DNA of 64,000 bases, taken from assembly GCA_028284155.1 (NCBI GenBank), contig JANQSF010000134.1, positions 62,001 to 126,000 of the forward strand. Direction: 5' to 3'. The notes beneath the pieces are model-generated. The model was not told the origin of the DNA. It saw only the letters and a list, made by a program, of their open reading frames with translations, and did not search any database. Below are positions 1-8,173 of the stretch, piece by piece. This stretch comes from Phycisphaeraceae bacterium (GTDB lineage: Bacteria > Planctomycetota > Phycisphaerae > Phycisphaerales > Phycisphaeraceae). The first letter of the stretch is position 1, and each line of letters begins with the position of its first letter. The position numbers were made by a program, and so were the translations under genes.

Positions 1-2178
1 ACGCTTGCGCATCTGTATTAACAACTCGGCACACGCCGCGTGTTCCGCATGACTGGGCCTTCGCGACGCGAGCAGTGTGAACAGCAGGTCGAGACGTGAC
101 GCATCGCCCTTTGCTTCGCGCATCAATCGCTCTGCCAGCTTGCGTGACATCTCGATCCGTTGTGTCTCATTCAATAAGCCCAGCGACTGCAACGGCGTAC
201 TGGTGCGGGAACGGCGGACGCAGCTCGACTCGCGGTTGGGTGCGTCGAAGAGGGTCATCATCGGGTGCGGGCTGGTGCGCTTCCAGTAGACGTACAGGCT
301 GCGTCGGTACAAACGCTCGCCCTTGTCGCGCTGGTACTGCTTGGTGTTGCTTCCGGGGTGGGCCAGGGCTCGCCACATGCCCGGGGGCTGGTACGGCTTG
401 ACGCCCTCGCCGCCCATGTGCGGGTCGAGCAGGCCCGACGACCAGAGCGCCAAGTCGCGGATAATCTCCGCATCGAGTCGGAAACTCGGGCCGCGTGCGA
501 ACAGGCGGTTCTCCGGGTCGTCCACGTCCTTACGCCAAGTCGATGACTGCTTAAATGTCCGGCTCGTCACCATCAGCCTAAGCATGTGTTTGAGGTCCCA
601 GCCGCTGTCGTGCAGTTCGACGGCCAGCCAGTCGAGCAGTTGCGGGTGCGTGGGTTGCTCGCCCTGCACGCCGAAGTCTTCGGGCGTACGGACCAGACCG
701 TGTCCAAACACGCGCTGCCAGATGCGGTTGACCAGCACGCGTGCGACGACCGGGTGGTCGCGCGACGTGAGCCACTTGGCCAAGCCGAGCCGGTTGGGCG
801 GCGCGTCTTTCGGAAACGCGCCCATCACGTCGAGCACGCCGGGGTCCAGCGCGTCGCCGGTCGGCAGGTTGTATTCACCGCGATTAAGCAGCCGCGTCGG
901 CCGAGGCTTGGGCAGTTCCTGCGCGACGAGCGTGGGGGTGAACGTCTTCTCCAACTCGGCGATCTGCTTGTCGAGTTCCGGCGACTGTGCGTCCTTCGCA
1001 CGTTGCGCGGTCAGTTTTTCCCATTGCCGCCACGCGGCGACGTCCGGCGGCGCTTTGACCACCGGGCCGTACTGGTATTTGTTCCCGTCCATCGAGTGCT
1101 CAGCCGTGCTGTTGAAGAACGCGAGCAGGCGGTAGTACTCGGTCTGCGTGATGGGGTCGTACTTGTGCGTGTGGCAGCGCGAACAGTTGAGCGTCATGCC
1201 CATCAGCACCGTGCCCAGCGTCTCAACGCGGTCGAAGTTGTTCTTGGCCTGGAACTCGGCCGGGATCGCACCGCCCTCAGCCGTCGTCGGGTTCATGCGG
1301 ACAAAACCGGTCGCAACGCGCTGCGCCAGCGTTGGGTTCGGCAGCAGGTCGCCGGCCAACTGCCAGGTGATGAACTCATCCAACGGTTGATTGTCGTTGA
1401 GCGCCATCACGACCCAGTCGCGGTACGGGTAAATACCGCGGCGGTTGTCCAAGTGCAGGCCGTGCGTGTCGCCGTAGCGCACGGCGTCGAGCCAGTAGCG
1501 GGCCTGATGCTCGCCGTAGCGCGGACTGGCGAGCAGTTGATCGACGTAGCGCTCGTAGGCGTCGCCGCGTTTGTCGTTCAAAAACGTCCGCAACTGAGCC
1601 GGCTCCGGCGGCAGGCCGGTCAACACGAGTGCCGCACGGCGCGCCAACGTCGCGCGATCGGTCTGCGGCGCCATCTCCACGCCAGCCGACCTTTGACCCA
1701 CGAGGATGAATGCGTCGATCGGCGTCGCCGGTTGGCCATCGATCCGCAAACTCGGCGGCGTCGGCTTCGTCGGTTTTACAAACGCCCAGTGCTTCGCGTA
1801 CTGGCCACCCTGCTTCACCCACCGCGTCAGCACGTCGCGCTCCGAGGCCGTCAGTTGCTTGTGCGCCTTGGCCGGCGGCATCGGGTCGTCTTTGTCGTGG
1901 ATGCGCGCGATCAACTCGCTCTTGCCCGGGTCTTTCGGATCGATCGCGCGATACCCGCCCAGGTCGCGCGTCGCACCCTCGAACGAGTCGAGACGCACCA
2001 GGTCTTTTTTCTTCGTGTCCGGCCCGTGGCAGACAAAACACTTGTTCGACAGGATGGGCAACACCTCTCTGCCGAAGTCGACCTCGATGTGCGGCTCGGC
2101 CGCCCGCGCCGGGTCAACGCCAACCGCCCCCATGACCGTCAAGATGGCCAACACAACTCTGATCCGTGCGGTTCGCAT
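1..2178 (-). CDS. PSCyt1/PSCyt2 (DUF1549)/PSD1 (DUF1553) secreted cytochrome-type protein, 3' end cut by window edge
   Basis: Read on the minus strand, the frame is open from 2178 to base 1 (726 residues visible, C-terminus missing). The N-terminus is a clear signal peptide: MRTARIR, then a hydrophobic stretch, then ARA|AEP. In-frame ATGs at 2202, 2214 and 2217 are alternatives. Near residue 45 comes a c-type haem motif in KCFVCHGPDTKKKDL (PSCyt1). A DUF1549/PSCyt2 region follows, with RYWLDAVRYGDTHGLH and a second CxxCH in LNCSRCHTHKYDP. The DUF1553/PSD1 region has NRLGLAKWLTSRDHPVVARV and VNRIWQRVFGHGLVRTPEDF. Proteins of this architecture are expanded in Planctomycetota and are often found near sulfatases; their biochemical role is unsettled. 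It is divergent from the secreted LamG/propeller gene, so the two may share a 176-bp promoter region. Confidence 0.93.
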   Translation of the reverse strand, partial: MRTARIRVVLAILTVMGAVGVDPARAAEPHIEVDFGREVLPILSNKCFVCHGPDTKKKDLVRLDSFEGATRDLGGYRAIDPKDPGKSELIARIHDKDDPMPPAKAHKQLTASERDVLTRWVKQGGQYAKHWAFVKPTKPTPPSLRIDGQPATPIDAFILVGQRSAGVEMAPQTDRATLARRAALVLTGLPPEPAQLRTFLNDKRGDAYERYVDQLLASPRYGEHQARYWLDAVRYGDTHGLHLDNRRGIYPYRDWVVMALNDNQPLDEFITWQLAGDLLPNPTLAQRVATGFVRMNPTTAEGGAIPAEFQAKNNFDRVETLGTVLMGMTLNCSRCHTHKYDPITQTEYYRLLAFFNSTAEHSMDGNKYQYGPVVKAPPDVAAWRQWEKLTAQRAKDAQSPELDKQIAELEKTFTPTLVAQELPKPRPTRLLNRGEYNLPTGDALDPGVLDVMGAFPKDAPPNRLGLAKWLTSRDHPVVARVLVNRIWQRVFGHGLVRTPEDFGVQGEQPTHPQLLDWLAVELHDSGWDLKHMLRLMVTSRTFKQSSTWRKDVDDPENRLFARGPSFRLDAEIIRDLALWSSGLLDPHMGGEGVKPYQPPGMWRALAHPGSNTKQYQRDKGERLYRRSLYVYWKRTSPHPMMTLFDAPNRESSCVRRSRTSTPLQSLGLLNETQRIEMSRKLAERLMREAKGDASRLDLLFTLLASRRPSHAEHAACAELLIQMRKR

Positions 2179-2353
2179 GCTTCGGTCTCGCAAAGTCAAC
2201 ATCACCGCCCACATCATACTCCCCCACCGCTTGCGGCTCAGCGCGACGATCCCACATCGGTCGCCCTACCACAACTCGTTATCCTGTAGGTCACCCGCCG
2301 ACGCCCGCCGGCCGCCCTACTCACAACCCACATACACGATTCCGAGACGACTC

Positions 2354-5300
2354 ATGCACAACCCGCTCCGCGCCGTTCTGACCGCCGCCCTCGCGCTCAG
2401 CCTCGTCACCGCCGCGATCGCCCAGCCCAAGCGCACGGGCAAGCGTTGGCTGGACATGGACTACGGCCCGTACAAGGCCACGACGATCGAGGCGCCCAAG
2501 CCGGCCGGCAACTTCGCTTACAAGGGCATCGCCATCCGGCTCGGCGGGCCGAACAACGCGACCGTTTGCTTCGACACCGACACGCTGCGTTACTCGGCCG
2601 GCTGGACCGCCGGTTGGCTGAACCTCAACGGCGTGGTCTACGACGGCAAGCACTGGGCGTACCCCTCGACCGACGGGCCGATCACCTTCAGCAACGGCGT
2701 CGGCCCCGGTTGGGGCAAGCCGGGCGACTCGACACCCAAAGCGTTCGACGACCCGCGCTTCCGCGGCAACGACGACAAGCCGTACGGCCCGATGCCACGC
2801 GGCTGGGCGCACTGGAAAGGTCTTTACGTGCATGGCGACAAGGTCGTGTTGTCATACACGGTCGGTGACAGGCCTGTGCTTGAAACGCCGGGCGTGTTGA
2901 ATGTTGATGGCCAGACGATCTTCACGCGCACGCTCAACATCGGCCCGTCGTCGCAGCCGATGCACCTGCAGGTCGCGGCCGAGGCCGGCGCGCCGTTCAC
3001 CGTCGCGCCGATCGACCGCGCAGCAAACCGGGGGACGAAGTTCGCCGTGCGCGAGCACATCGCCGTGCTCGGCCGATTAGCGCTGCCACAGCAACAGGCA
3101 AAGCCCGAACCGAAACAGAAGGTCGTCAAGCGCGGCCTGATCGCGCACTGGCGGTTCGACGAAGACCAACTCGGCGACGGCAATGTCGACCCACTGTCGC
3201 TGCCGCTCGACGTGACGGCGAAGGTCTACCACACGATCGACGGCGTTACCGGCCAGGCCGCCTTCCTGAGCGGCGCGCCCTTCGTTGTGAAAGACTCAGC
3301 GAAAGTCAAACTCGGCGTGAACGACCACACGATCGCCGCGTGGATCAAGACGACGCACAACGGGACGATCCTGGCCAAGGCGCCGGCCAAGGGTAAGTGG
3401 GTGCCGCAAGGGCGGACGTTTTTCATCCGCGGCGGGCGTCTGGCGTTCGACGTCGGCTGGGTCGGGCAAGTGCAGTCGAAGAACCGCGTGGCTGACGGCA
3501 AGTGGCATCACGTGGCCGTCTCATTCAACAAGGCGACCAAGCAATACAAGCTGTACATCGACGGACGGGCCGATGGCGAAAAGAAGCTCAACGTCGAAGA
3601 CGAGGTCACTTCGCACGTCGTGAAGATCGGCAGGACTTCGGACAACTTCCCCGGCAAGGACAACGGCTTCAAGGGCGCGATCGACGACCTGCGCGTGTAC
3701 GACCGTGCGCTGACCGACGCCGAGGTCGCGCACTTGGCGGGCGCCAATCCGCCGCCGGCTGGGGGCGGCGGTGACGCGGCGTTGCTGGCCGGCTGTGTCG
3801 GCGCACCGAACGGTACGAATTGGCTGCCCACTGAGGGCGCGATCCGCCTGCTCATCCCCGCACACCAAGGCGACATCCACCTGACCATCATGATCGCCAA
3901 GGGCAAAGAGCCGATGCGAGCGACGCTGGCCAAGGCCATGCGGCAACCCGGCCCGCCCGCGGACCTGTCCGCCCTCACCAAAGGCGGCCCGTCGCGCTAC
4001 CCGCAGGTCCTGACGACGAAGGGGCAACTCGGCAAGCCCGATGGCGACTCGCCCTACGTCGTGGACACGCTCACCGCGCCGGACGACAACCCGTGGTCGT
4101 CATGGATGCGCTTCGGTGGGTTCGACTTCTTTGAAGACGGCAAACGCGCCGCCGTCTGCACCTGGTCCGGCGACGTGTGGATCGTCTCCGGCATCGATGA
4201 CAACCTCGATGAACTGAAGTGGCGGCGCATCGCGACCGGCATGTTCCAGCCGCTGGGCGTGAAGATCGTCAACGGCGACATCTACGTCGGCTGCCGCGAT
4301 CAGATCACCAAGCTCGTCGACCTGAACGGCGACGGTGAGACCGACTTCTACCAGAACTTCAACAACGACCACCAGGTCACCGAACACTTCCACGAGTTCG
4401 CGATGGACCTGCAGACGGACAAGGCTGGCAATTTCTATTACGCCAAGAGCGCCCGCCACGCCCGCGACTCGCTCGTGCAACAGCACGGCACGCTGCTGCG
4501 CGTCTCGCCCGACGGGCAGAAGACAACGATCCTCGCCAACGGCTACCGCGCCGCCAACGGCGTGGGCGTCGGCCCGAACGGCGAGTTCTTCACGTCCGAC
4601 CAGGAAGGCCACTGGATGCCCGCCAACCGCATCAACCTCGTGCGCGAGGGGAGCTTCAGCGGCAACATGTACTCGTACCACATGGGCGACAAGCCCAAAG
4701 ACTACGACCGCCCGATCGTCTGGCTGCCCAAGCAGATCGACCGTTCGCCGGCTGAGCAGGTCTGGGTCACCAGCGACAAGTGGGGCCTGCCGCGCGGCAG
4801 TTTGCTGTCGCTGTCGTATGGCACGGGCTACCTCCAGAACGTCATGTACGAGATGGTCGAAGGCCTGCACCCGCGCGTCTATGTGCAAGGCGCGTTCCAC
4901 CGCCTGGTTGGCCCGTTCCCCACCGGCGTCATGCGTGGCCGATTCCACAAGACCGACGGGCAGCTTTATGCGTGCGGCCTGTTCGGCTGGAGTTCGCAAC
5001 GCACACGGCCCGGCGGCTTTTACCGCGTCCGCTACACGGGCAAGCCGCTCAATACGCCCGTCAGTTTCAAGGTCGCGGCCGACGGCATCGTCCTCCGCTT
5101 CACCGACCCGCTCGACCAGGACAGCGCGACCGATACAGAGAACTACCTCGTCCAGCAATGGAACTACAAATGGTCCGGCAGCTACGGCTCAGCCGAATAC
5201 AAGTTCAACGGCCGACAGAAAGGCCGGGAAGACATCGACATCGAAGCCGTACACCTCTCAAAGGACGGCCGAACCGTCTGGGTCGAAATCCTCGACCTGC

Positions 5301-5431
5301 AACCGTCGATGCAGTTGCGTTTGCAGATGAATATCAAGTCGAAAGCCGGCGCGCGCGTGGCGCATGATGTTTACGGGTCGGTGCACGTGGTGCCGGATCG
5401 GGACGGGGCGGAGTTGTTGGAGACGAAATGA
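2354..5431 (+). CDS. Secreted DUF6797-like / LamG / beta-propeller protein (1025 aa)
   Basis: The reading frame is open far upstream, but the start at 2354 is chosen because it gives a signal peptide (MHNPLRAVLTAALALSLVTAAIA|QP). Residues about 25-220 resemble the DUF6797-type N-terminal domain of planctomycete surface proteins (KRWLDMDYGPYKATTIEAP; YSAGWTAGWLNLNGVVYDG). Residues about 255-460 form a LamG/concanavalin-like domain (GLIAHWRFDEDQL; HTIAAWIKTTHNGTIL; GAIDDLRVYDRALTDAEV). A glycine/proline linker follows, then a propeller-like region resembling sugar-dehydrogenase/NHL proteins (DGKRAAVCTWSGDVWIV; GEFFTSDQEGHWMPANRIN; GVMRGRFHKTDGQLYACGL). It is probably a secreted or surface-bound carbohydrate-related protein. 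No catalytic residues can be assigned. Domain names are from recognised sequence patterns, not a search. Confidence 0.85.
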   Translation: MHNPLRAVLTAALALSLVTAAIAQPKRTGKRWLDMDYGPYKATTIEAPKPAGNFAYKGIAIRLGGPNNATVCFDTDTLRYSAGWTAGWLNLNGVVYDGKHWAYPSTDGPITFSNGVGPGWGKPGDSTPKAFDDPRFRGNDDKPYGPMPRGWAHWKGLYVHGDKVVLSYTVGDRPVLETPGVLNVDGQTIFTRTLNIGPSSQPMHLQVAAEAGAPFTVAPIDRAANRGTKFAVREHIAVLGRLALPQQQAKPEPKQKVVKRGLIAHWRFDEDQLGDGNVDPLSLPLDVTAKVYHTIDGVTGQAAFLSGAPFVVKDSAKVKLGVNDHTIAAWIKTTHNGTILAKAPAKGKWVPQGRTFFIRGGRLAFDVGWVGQVQSKNRVADGKWHHVAVSFNKATKQYKLYIDGRADGEKKLNVEDEVTSHVVKIGRTSDNFPGKDNGFKGAIDDLRVYDRALTDAEVAHLAGANPPPAGGGGDAALLAGCVGAPNGTNWLPTEGAIRLLIPAHQGDIHLTIMIAKGKEPMRATLAKAMRQPGPPADLSALTKGGPSRYPQVLTTKGQLGKPDGDSPYVVDTLTAPDDNPWSSWMRFGGFDFFEDGKRAAVCTWSGDVWIVSGIDDNLDELKWRRIATGMFQPLGVKIVNGDIYVGCRDQITKLVDLNGDGETDFYQNFNNDHQVTEHFHEFAMDLQTDKAGNFYYAKSARHARDSLVQQHGTLLRVSPDGQKTTILANGYRAANGVGVGPNGEFFTSDQEGHWMPANRINLVREGSFSGNMYSYHMGDKPKDYDRPIVWLPKQIDRSPAEQVWVTSDKWGLPRGSLLSLSYGTGYLQNVMYEMVEGLHPRVYVQGAFHRLVGPFPTGVMRGRFHKTDGQLYACGLFGWSSQRTRPGGFYRVRYTGKPLNTPVSFKVAADGIVLRFTDPLDQDSATDTENYLVQQWNYKWSGSYGSAEYKFNGRQKGREDIDIEAVHLSKDGRTVWVEILDLQPSMQLRLQMNIKSKAGARVAHDVYGSVHVVPDRDGAELLETK

Positions 5432-5436
5432 TTGTG

Positions 5437-5569
5437 TGGCTGGGGTTGCTGCTTTGAGCAACCCCGGCAAACGACGCAAAGCGCGACGAACGTCGATTGA
5501 ATTCGCATCGTTTGTGCATATTTGGCCGTGGTTGATCCGAGCGGCAACCACAGCCACCCGCCGGTTCAC
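5437..5569 (+). repeat. Repeat family B, copy 1
   Basis: About 133 bp just after the stop of the LamG/propeller gene. It matches a copy at 29647-29772 in the opposite orientation and a diverged copy at 7866-7985. Ends are inverted (GTGGCTGGGGTTG near the left, CAACCACAGCCACC at the right), with a second internal complementary pair. Chance translations of copies 1 and 2 also align, showing conservation along the full length. Looks like a non-autonomous, MITE-like or REP-like element. Confidence 0.75.
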
Positions 5570-5634
5570 GATAGACCATTAGCTGTCTGGTCAATGAACT
5601 GACCTCTTACTATTGCCCGTATTGGGGCTCGACG

Positions 5635-6045
5635 ATGATCTCAATAGGTGCAGACTTTGGGGGCCCAGAGTTGCTTGGTACGCCGATTGAGAAGGCCATC
5701 GGCGCGGCAATGCGAGCTGCGATCGAAGCGCGGGGCGATTACAAGGAAGGAACGGTGCCTGCCGTCAATGTCGTCTTCTATACGCCTGGGTCGGTGGGCG
5801 GAACACCTGATTGGGAACGCGGGCATATCGCGAAGTATTCTACCAAGCGCAAACTGCTGTTAGTGCAGGTAGGCGTACCCGAAGAGATGGTTTACGCTCA
5901 GACGGCGTTGGACTACGTCATCGAGGAGTTGTACGGGGCAAACGCCTTAGCGTTCGAGTTCTATCGGGGCAAGAAGATGGACTACCCGCTCGCGGATGCG
6001 GAGAAACTCGTGGGTGAGATCCGGCAGATCGTTGAGACGCAGTGA
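5635..6045 (+). CDS. Small hypothetical protein, 136 aa
   Basis: I do not recognise the family. The product has no signal peptide or membrane span and reads as a small mixed alpha/beta cytosolic protein. It opens with MISIGADFGGPELLGTPIEK, has a central beta-rich segment (AVNVVFYTPGSVGGTPDWER; KRKLLLVQVGVPEEM), and ends in helices (YVIEELYGANALAFEFYRGK; AEKLVGEIRQIVETQ). Balanced composition and clean helix/strand patterning support a real gene. It is flanked on both sides by repeats: family B upstream and a hairpin repeat starting at the base after its stop. It is isolated, with no operon partner. Confidence 0.6.
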   Translation: MISIGADFGGPELLGTPIEKAIGAAMRAAIEARGDYKEGTVPAVNVVFYTPGSVGGTPDWERGHIAKYSTKRKLLLVQVGVPEEMVYAQTALDYVIEELYGANALAFEFYRGKKMDYPLADAEKLVGEIRQIVETQ

Positions 6046-6114
6046 GTAGGTCCAGGCCTACCAGGACATGAGGGGCATCAAGACTGCATTCCTGTCCGGG
6101 CAGGCCTGGACCTA
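6046..6114. repeat. GTAGGTCC-type hairpin repeat, diverged copy
   Basis: Starts immediately after the stop of the 136-aa gene. Imperfect inverted repeat with arms GTAGGTCCAGGCCT and AGGCCTGGACCTA, related to the perfect hairpin at 6604-6673. The strand-symmetric structure could act as a terminator-like hairpin, but there is no T-run. Confidence 0.7.
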
Positions 6115-6129
6115 TCTGCCTGCTTATCC

Positions 6130-6175
6130 TCTCACTCCTTCGACCCCGCCCTCGCCGCTTCAATCTTCTCCCGCC
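6130..6175 (-). pseudogene. 3' remnant of a paralogue of the HELAH metallopeptidase gene
   Basis: Read on the minus strand, this segment encodes REKIEAARAGSKE followed by a stop. It aligns with the C-terminus of the metallopeptidase at 8174-9088 (LREKIEAAKAKAGAKE, stop). The similarity extends a few bases past the stop codon. It breaks off exactly where the family A repeat (6176-6312) begins. It is interpreted as the surviving tail of a duplicated gene lost by repeat insertion or recombination. Confidence 0.6.
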
Positions 6176-6312
6176 GGGTGCCATCACACGGCCAAGGCGG
6201 AGCCGCCAGCAGTGTGACGCCGGTCGCGCAGGACGGTCGGGTCACACAAGGACGCCCGGCACGACGCTGCCCCCGGACTCCGGCCTTCGGCCTGCGACCG
6301 CGTCGTGGCACC
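6176..6312 (+). repeat. Repeat family A, copy 1 (137 bp)
   Basis: Begins GGGTGCCATCACACGG and ends CGTCGTGGCACC; the outer ends are inverted (GGGTGCCA / TGGCACC). Internal inverted pairs include CATCACAC/GTGTGA and CACGACGC/GCGTCGTG, so it can fold into nested hairpins. Same-orientation copies lie at 7989-8118 and 10153-10290. Confidence 0.85.
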
Positions 6313-6390
6313 TGTCATGCATCACGATCGCACACGAAAGTGAGCAGGTCCGGGTCTGCCCTTGACTTGACCCACATCGTGCGCATGCCA

Positions 6391-6586
6391 TTCAGGCCCA
6401 AAGGGCCGACCCCACGAAAGCCCAGGGCGCAGCCTTGGGTCCGTGTCGAGGTTGAAAACGAAAGCCCTGAAAGTACGACACCAAGCGTCCGCGTTCGTGC
6501 CGCCCTTTCAGAGCTTTCGTGACAATGGCGACACCTCCCCGGCGTTTCACCCCGGGATGTCATGGGGTCGGCCCTTTGGGCCTGAA
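6391..6586. repeat. Long inverted-repeat element (24-bp perfect arms)
   Basis: Arms at 6391-6414 (TTCAGGCCCAAAGGGCCGAC...) and 6563-6586 are exact reverse complements. The 148-bp interior holds further hairpins, including CGAAAGCCCTGAAAG near 6460-6480 paired with CTTTCAGAGCTTTCG near 6508-6522. No transposase inside; MITE-like. Only one copy is seen in this window. Confidence 0.8.
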
Positions 6587-6603
6587 GGCGGCTTTGGCAA
6601 GCA

Positions 6604-6673
6604 GTAGGTCCGGGCCTGCCCGGACAGGTTGGGCATTAAGATTGCATTCCTGTCCGGGCAGGCCCGGACCTAC
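6604..6673. repeat. Perfect hairpin repeat, 25-bp arms
   Basis: Arms 6604-6628 and 6649-6673 are exact reverse complements beginning GTAGGTCCGGGCCTGCCC, separated by a 20-base loop. A diverged relative lies at 6046-6114. Confidence 0.85.
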
Positions 6674-6701
6674 TTGCTCCCGCAGCGTTTCTCAACAACC
6701 C

Positions 6702-6730
6702 AAAAACAGCCCCGCCAATTGGCGGGGCTG
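6702..6730 (-). terminator. Rho-independent terminator of the PEP-CTERM gene
   Basis: Stem CAGCCCCGCC / GGCGGGGCTG with an AATT loop. On the minus strand it is followed by TTTTTG. It lies about 40 bases past the stop of the PEP-CTERM gene. A shorter TTT on the plus side makes weak bidirectional action possible. Confidence 0.85.
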
Positions 6731-6769
6731 TTTGCCGTTATTCAGTTCTTCGTCAGCTTCGGCAATCGC

Positions 6770-7633
6770 TTACGCGATGCGGCGACGGCGTGCGAGCAGG
6801 CCGCCGACTCCGAGCATGGCAAGCGTGGCGGTGGCAGGCTCGGGGATGGTGTTGCTCGGTTCCACACCGTCGAGAATCACACCCATGAAGCGAGCGCGGG
6901 AACCGGGGCTGCCGTCCAGATCGGTGTGGCGCCATTCGTAAAGGATTTGGTCGTATGACCCATCGTTGACGAAACTGAACTCGGAGATGTACCCTCGGTT
7001 GACGTTGCCGATACCGCCTTCGCTGTCCATCGCAATGATATCCGTTTGCCCAGCTCCGCTCATTGTCAGTGTCAACATCCAAGAGTTGTTGAAACTGCCA
7101 ACTGGAAAGTAGATCTGTCCCGATTCGAGGCCGGCAATATCAATGGTGCCATCGGCCGCGACCACCCTGGCGAAAGTGTTGGCCGCACCCGCAACGCCCG
7201 TGGGGTTGTGGTTCTTGGCACTGCCGCTGAAGGTGATATCTGGACCAGGATCGTTCGTCGTCCAGACGTTCGCCCAATCCTCACCACTCCCGTGGGTACT
7301 GGCGGTGGGACCGACCCTGACCGGCGTCGGCGTACGCGTGCCAGCGCTGGCATAAGTGGTGAGCTCACTGCCACTGCCGTTGTTGCCAACCAGGTTGTAA
7401 GACGACACCGTGCCATCGCCCAGGATCCACTGCGTCGTCGGCGCGCCAGGCTCACTGCCACCAAGCCCGCGGTCGTTGTACTTCGCATTCCCGGGGAAAA
7501 GCGAGATATCGAAGTTCGCGTTGTTGGTTGATACCTGCTGCCGCGCCACGAAGGTCACGCCATACGACGTGGTCGCAAACACCGCCAACATGGCGACCGC
7601 CAACGCACTGAATTTCATCCTTCTGCCAATCAT
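6770..7633 (-). CDS. PEP-CTERM sorting domain protein, 287 aa
   Basis: Exported surface or matrix protein. The start at 7633 is supported by GAGGG seven bases upstream. The N-terminus is a signal peptide (MKFSALAVAMLAVFATTSYG). The body is Gly/Thr/Asn-rich with no recognised enzyme domain (GNNGSGSELTTYASAGTRTP; YISEFSFVNDGSYDQILYEW). The C-terminus is a canonical PEP-CTERM signal, IPEPATATLAMLGVGGLLAR followed by RRRIA: the PEP motif, a hydrophobic span and an arginine cluster. Such proteins are processed by an exosortase, which is not in this window. It is monocistronic, with its own candidate promoter (7707-7734) and terminator (6702-6730). A second PEP-CTERM protein is at 61658-63223. Confidence 0.9.
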   Translation of the reverse strand: MIGRRMKFSALAVAMLAVFATTSYGVTFVARQQVSTNNANFDISLFPGNAKYNDRGLGGSEPGAPTTQWILGDGTVSSYNLVGNNGSGSELTTYASAGTRTPTPVRVGPTASTHGSGEDWANVWTTNDPGPDITFSGSAKNHNPTGVAGAANTFARVVAADGTIDIAGLESGQIYFPVGSFNNSWMLTLTMSGAGQTDIIAMDSEGGIGNVNRGYISEFSFVNDGSYDQILYEWRHTDLDGSPGSRARFMGVILDGVEPSNTIPEPATATLAMLGVGGLLARRRRIA

Positions 7634-7706
7634 GACATTCCCTCTGTGAAAAAAGTTTGATCAACTCTCACTCAACACATACCCTCGATATTCGGGCACC
7701 TTCTTA

Positions 7707-7734
7707 ATCATATCACAGACACCTCCAAACGCAA
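7707..7734 (-). promoter_or_regulatory. Candidate sigma-70-like promoter of the PEP-CTERM gene
   Basis: Minus-strand TTGCGT (-35) and TATGAT (-10) separated by 16 bases, about 75 bases upstream of the start codon. The surrounding 7634-7760 is AT-rich relative to the window. Prediction by eye only. Confidence 0.45.
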
Positions 7735-7865
7735 TAACAATCTTTAAGATGAGGCGAATCCATCTGCAATGTTAAACTGGGCAATCTGGCCAGTTCACCG
7801 ATTCTGCCTTGCCTGCGATTTCCCAGACGGCCTTGCCCGGCCGGATGCCGTCACACGTCGAGTGC

Positions 7866-7985
7866 CTGGTCCTGCTGCTTTGACCTACCCCGTCAATCGA
7901 CCGGTCATGCGACGAATGCCGATTGACGTCACGTCATCACTGCGTGCTGGGCCGAGATTGATCCAAGCATCGACCACAACCCGTC
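7866..7985 (+). repeat. Repeat family B, copy 3 (diverged)
   Basis: Aligns along its length with 5437-5569, for example GATTGATCCAAGCATCGACC against GGTTGATCCGAGCGGCAACC, and shares the central CGATTG and GTCATCACTGCGTG blocks seen in copy 2. It abuts family A copy 2. Confidence 0.6.
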
Positions 7986-7988
7986 ACC

Positions 7989-8118
7989 GGGTGCCATCAC
8001 ACGACCAAGGCCAAGCCGCAGGCCGTGTGATAGCAGTTGGCCAGGACGGTCGGGTCACACAAAGACGCCCGGCACGACGCTGTCAAAGGCCTTTGGCCTG
8101 CGACCGCGTCGTGGCGCA
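7989..8118 (+). repeat. Repeat family A, copy 2
   Basis: GGGTGCCATCACACGACC to CGCGTCGTGGCGCA; same orientation as copies 1 and 3, with a slightly shorter interior and a degenerate right end. Confidence 0.8.
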
Positions 8119-8173
8119 CATTGCGAATTGAGATCGCGCGTGAGAGTGAGTTGGTCCTTCCCTCCTCAGCCTC

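Larger units (their letters stand above)
6046..6769. other. Gene-free repeat island (724 bp)
   Basis: No credible coding frame. Holds in order: a diverged hairpin repeat (6046-6114), a metallopeptidase-gene remnant (6130-6175), family A copy 1 (6176-6312), a 24-bp inverted-repeat element (6391-6586), a perfect 25-bp-arm hairpin (6604-6673) and a terminator (6702-6730). Short open frames here are by-products of palindromic, stop-poor sequence. Confidence 0.8.
7634..8173. other. Intergenic region with promoter and two adjacent repeats
   Basis: 540 bp without a credible gene. The first 130 bases hold the PEP-CTERM promoter region. From 7866 to 8118 it is repeat sequence: a diverged family B copy directly followed by family A copy 2. 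Confidence 0.75.

Noticed and set aside
586..2289. 567-aa plus-strand open frame opposite the PSD1 gene
   Set aside because: Arg/Val-rich antisense shadow. The minus frame carries CxxCH motifs and DUF1549/DUF1553 blocks over the same bases.
6178..6941. Several overlapping ORFs of 80-140 aa in the repeat island
   Set aside because: They are translations of palindromic repeats, with similar chance ORFs on both strands.
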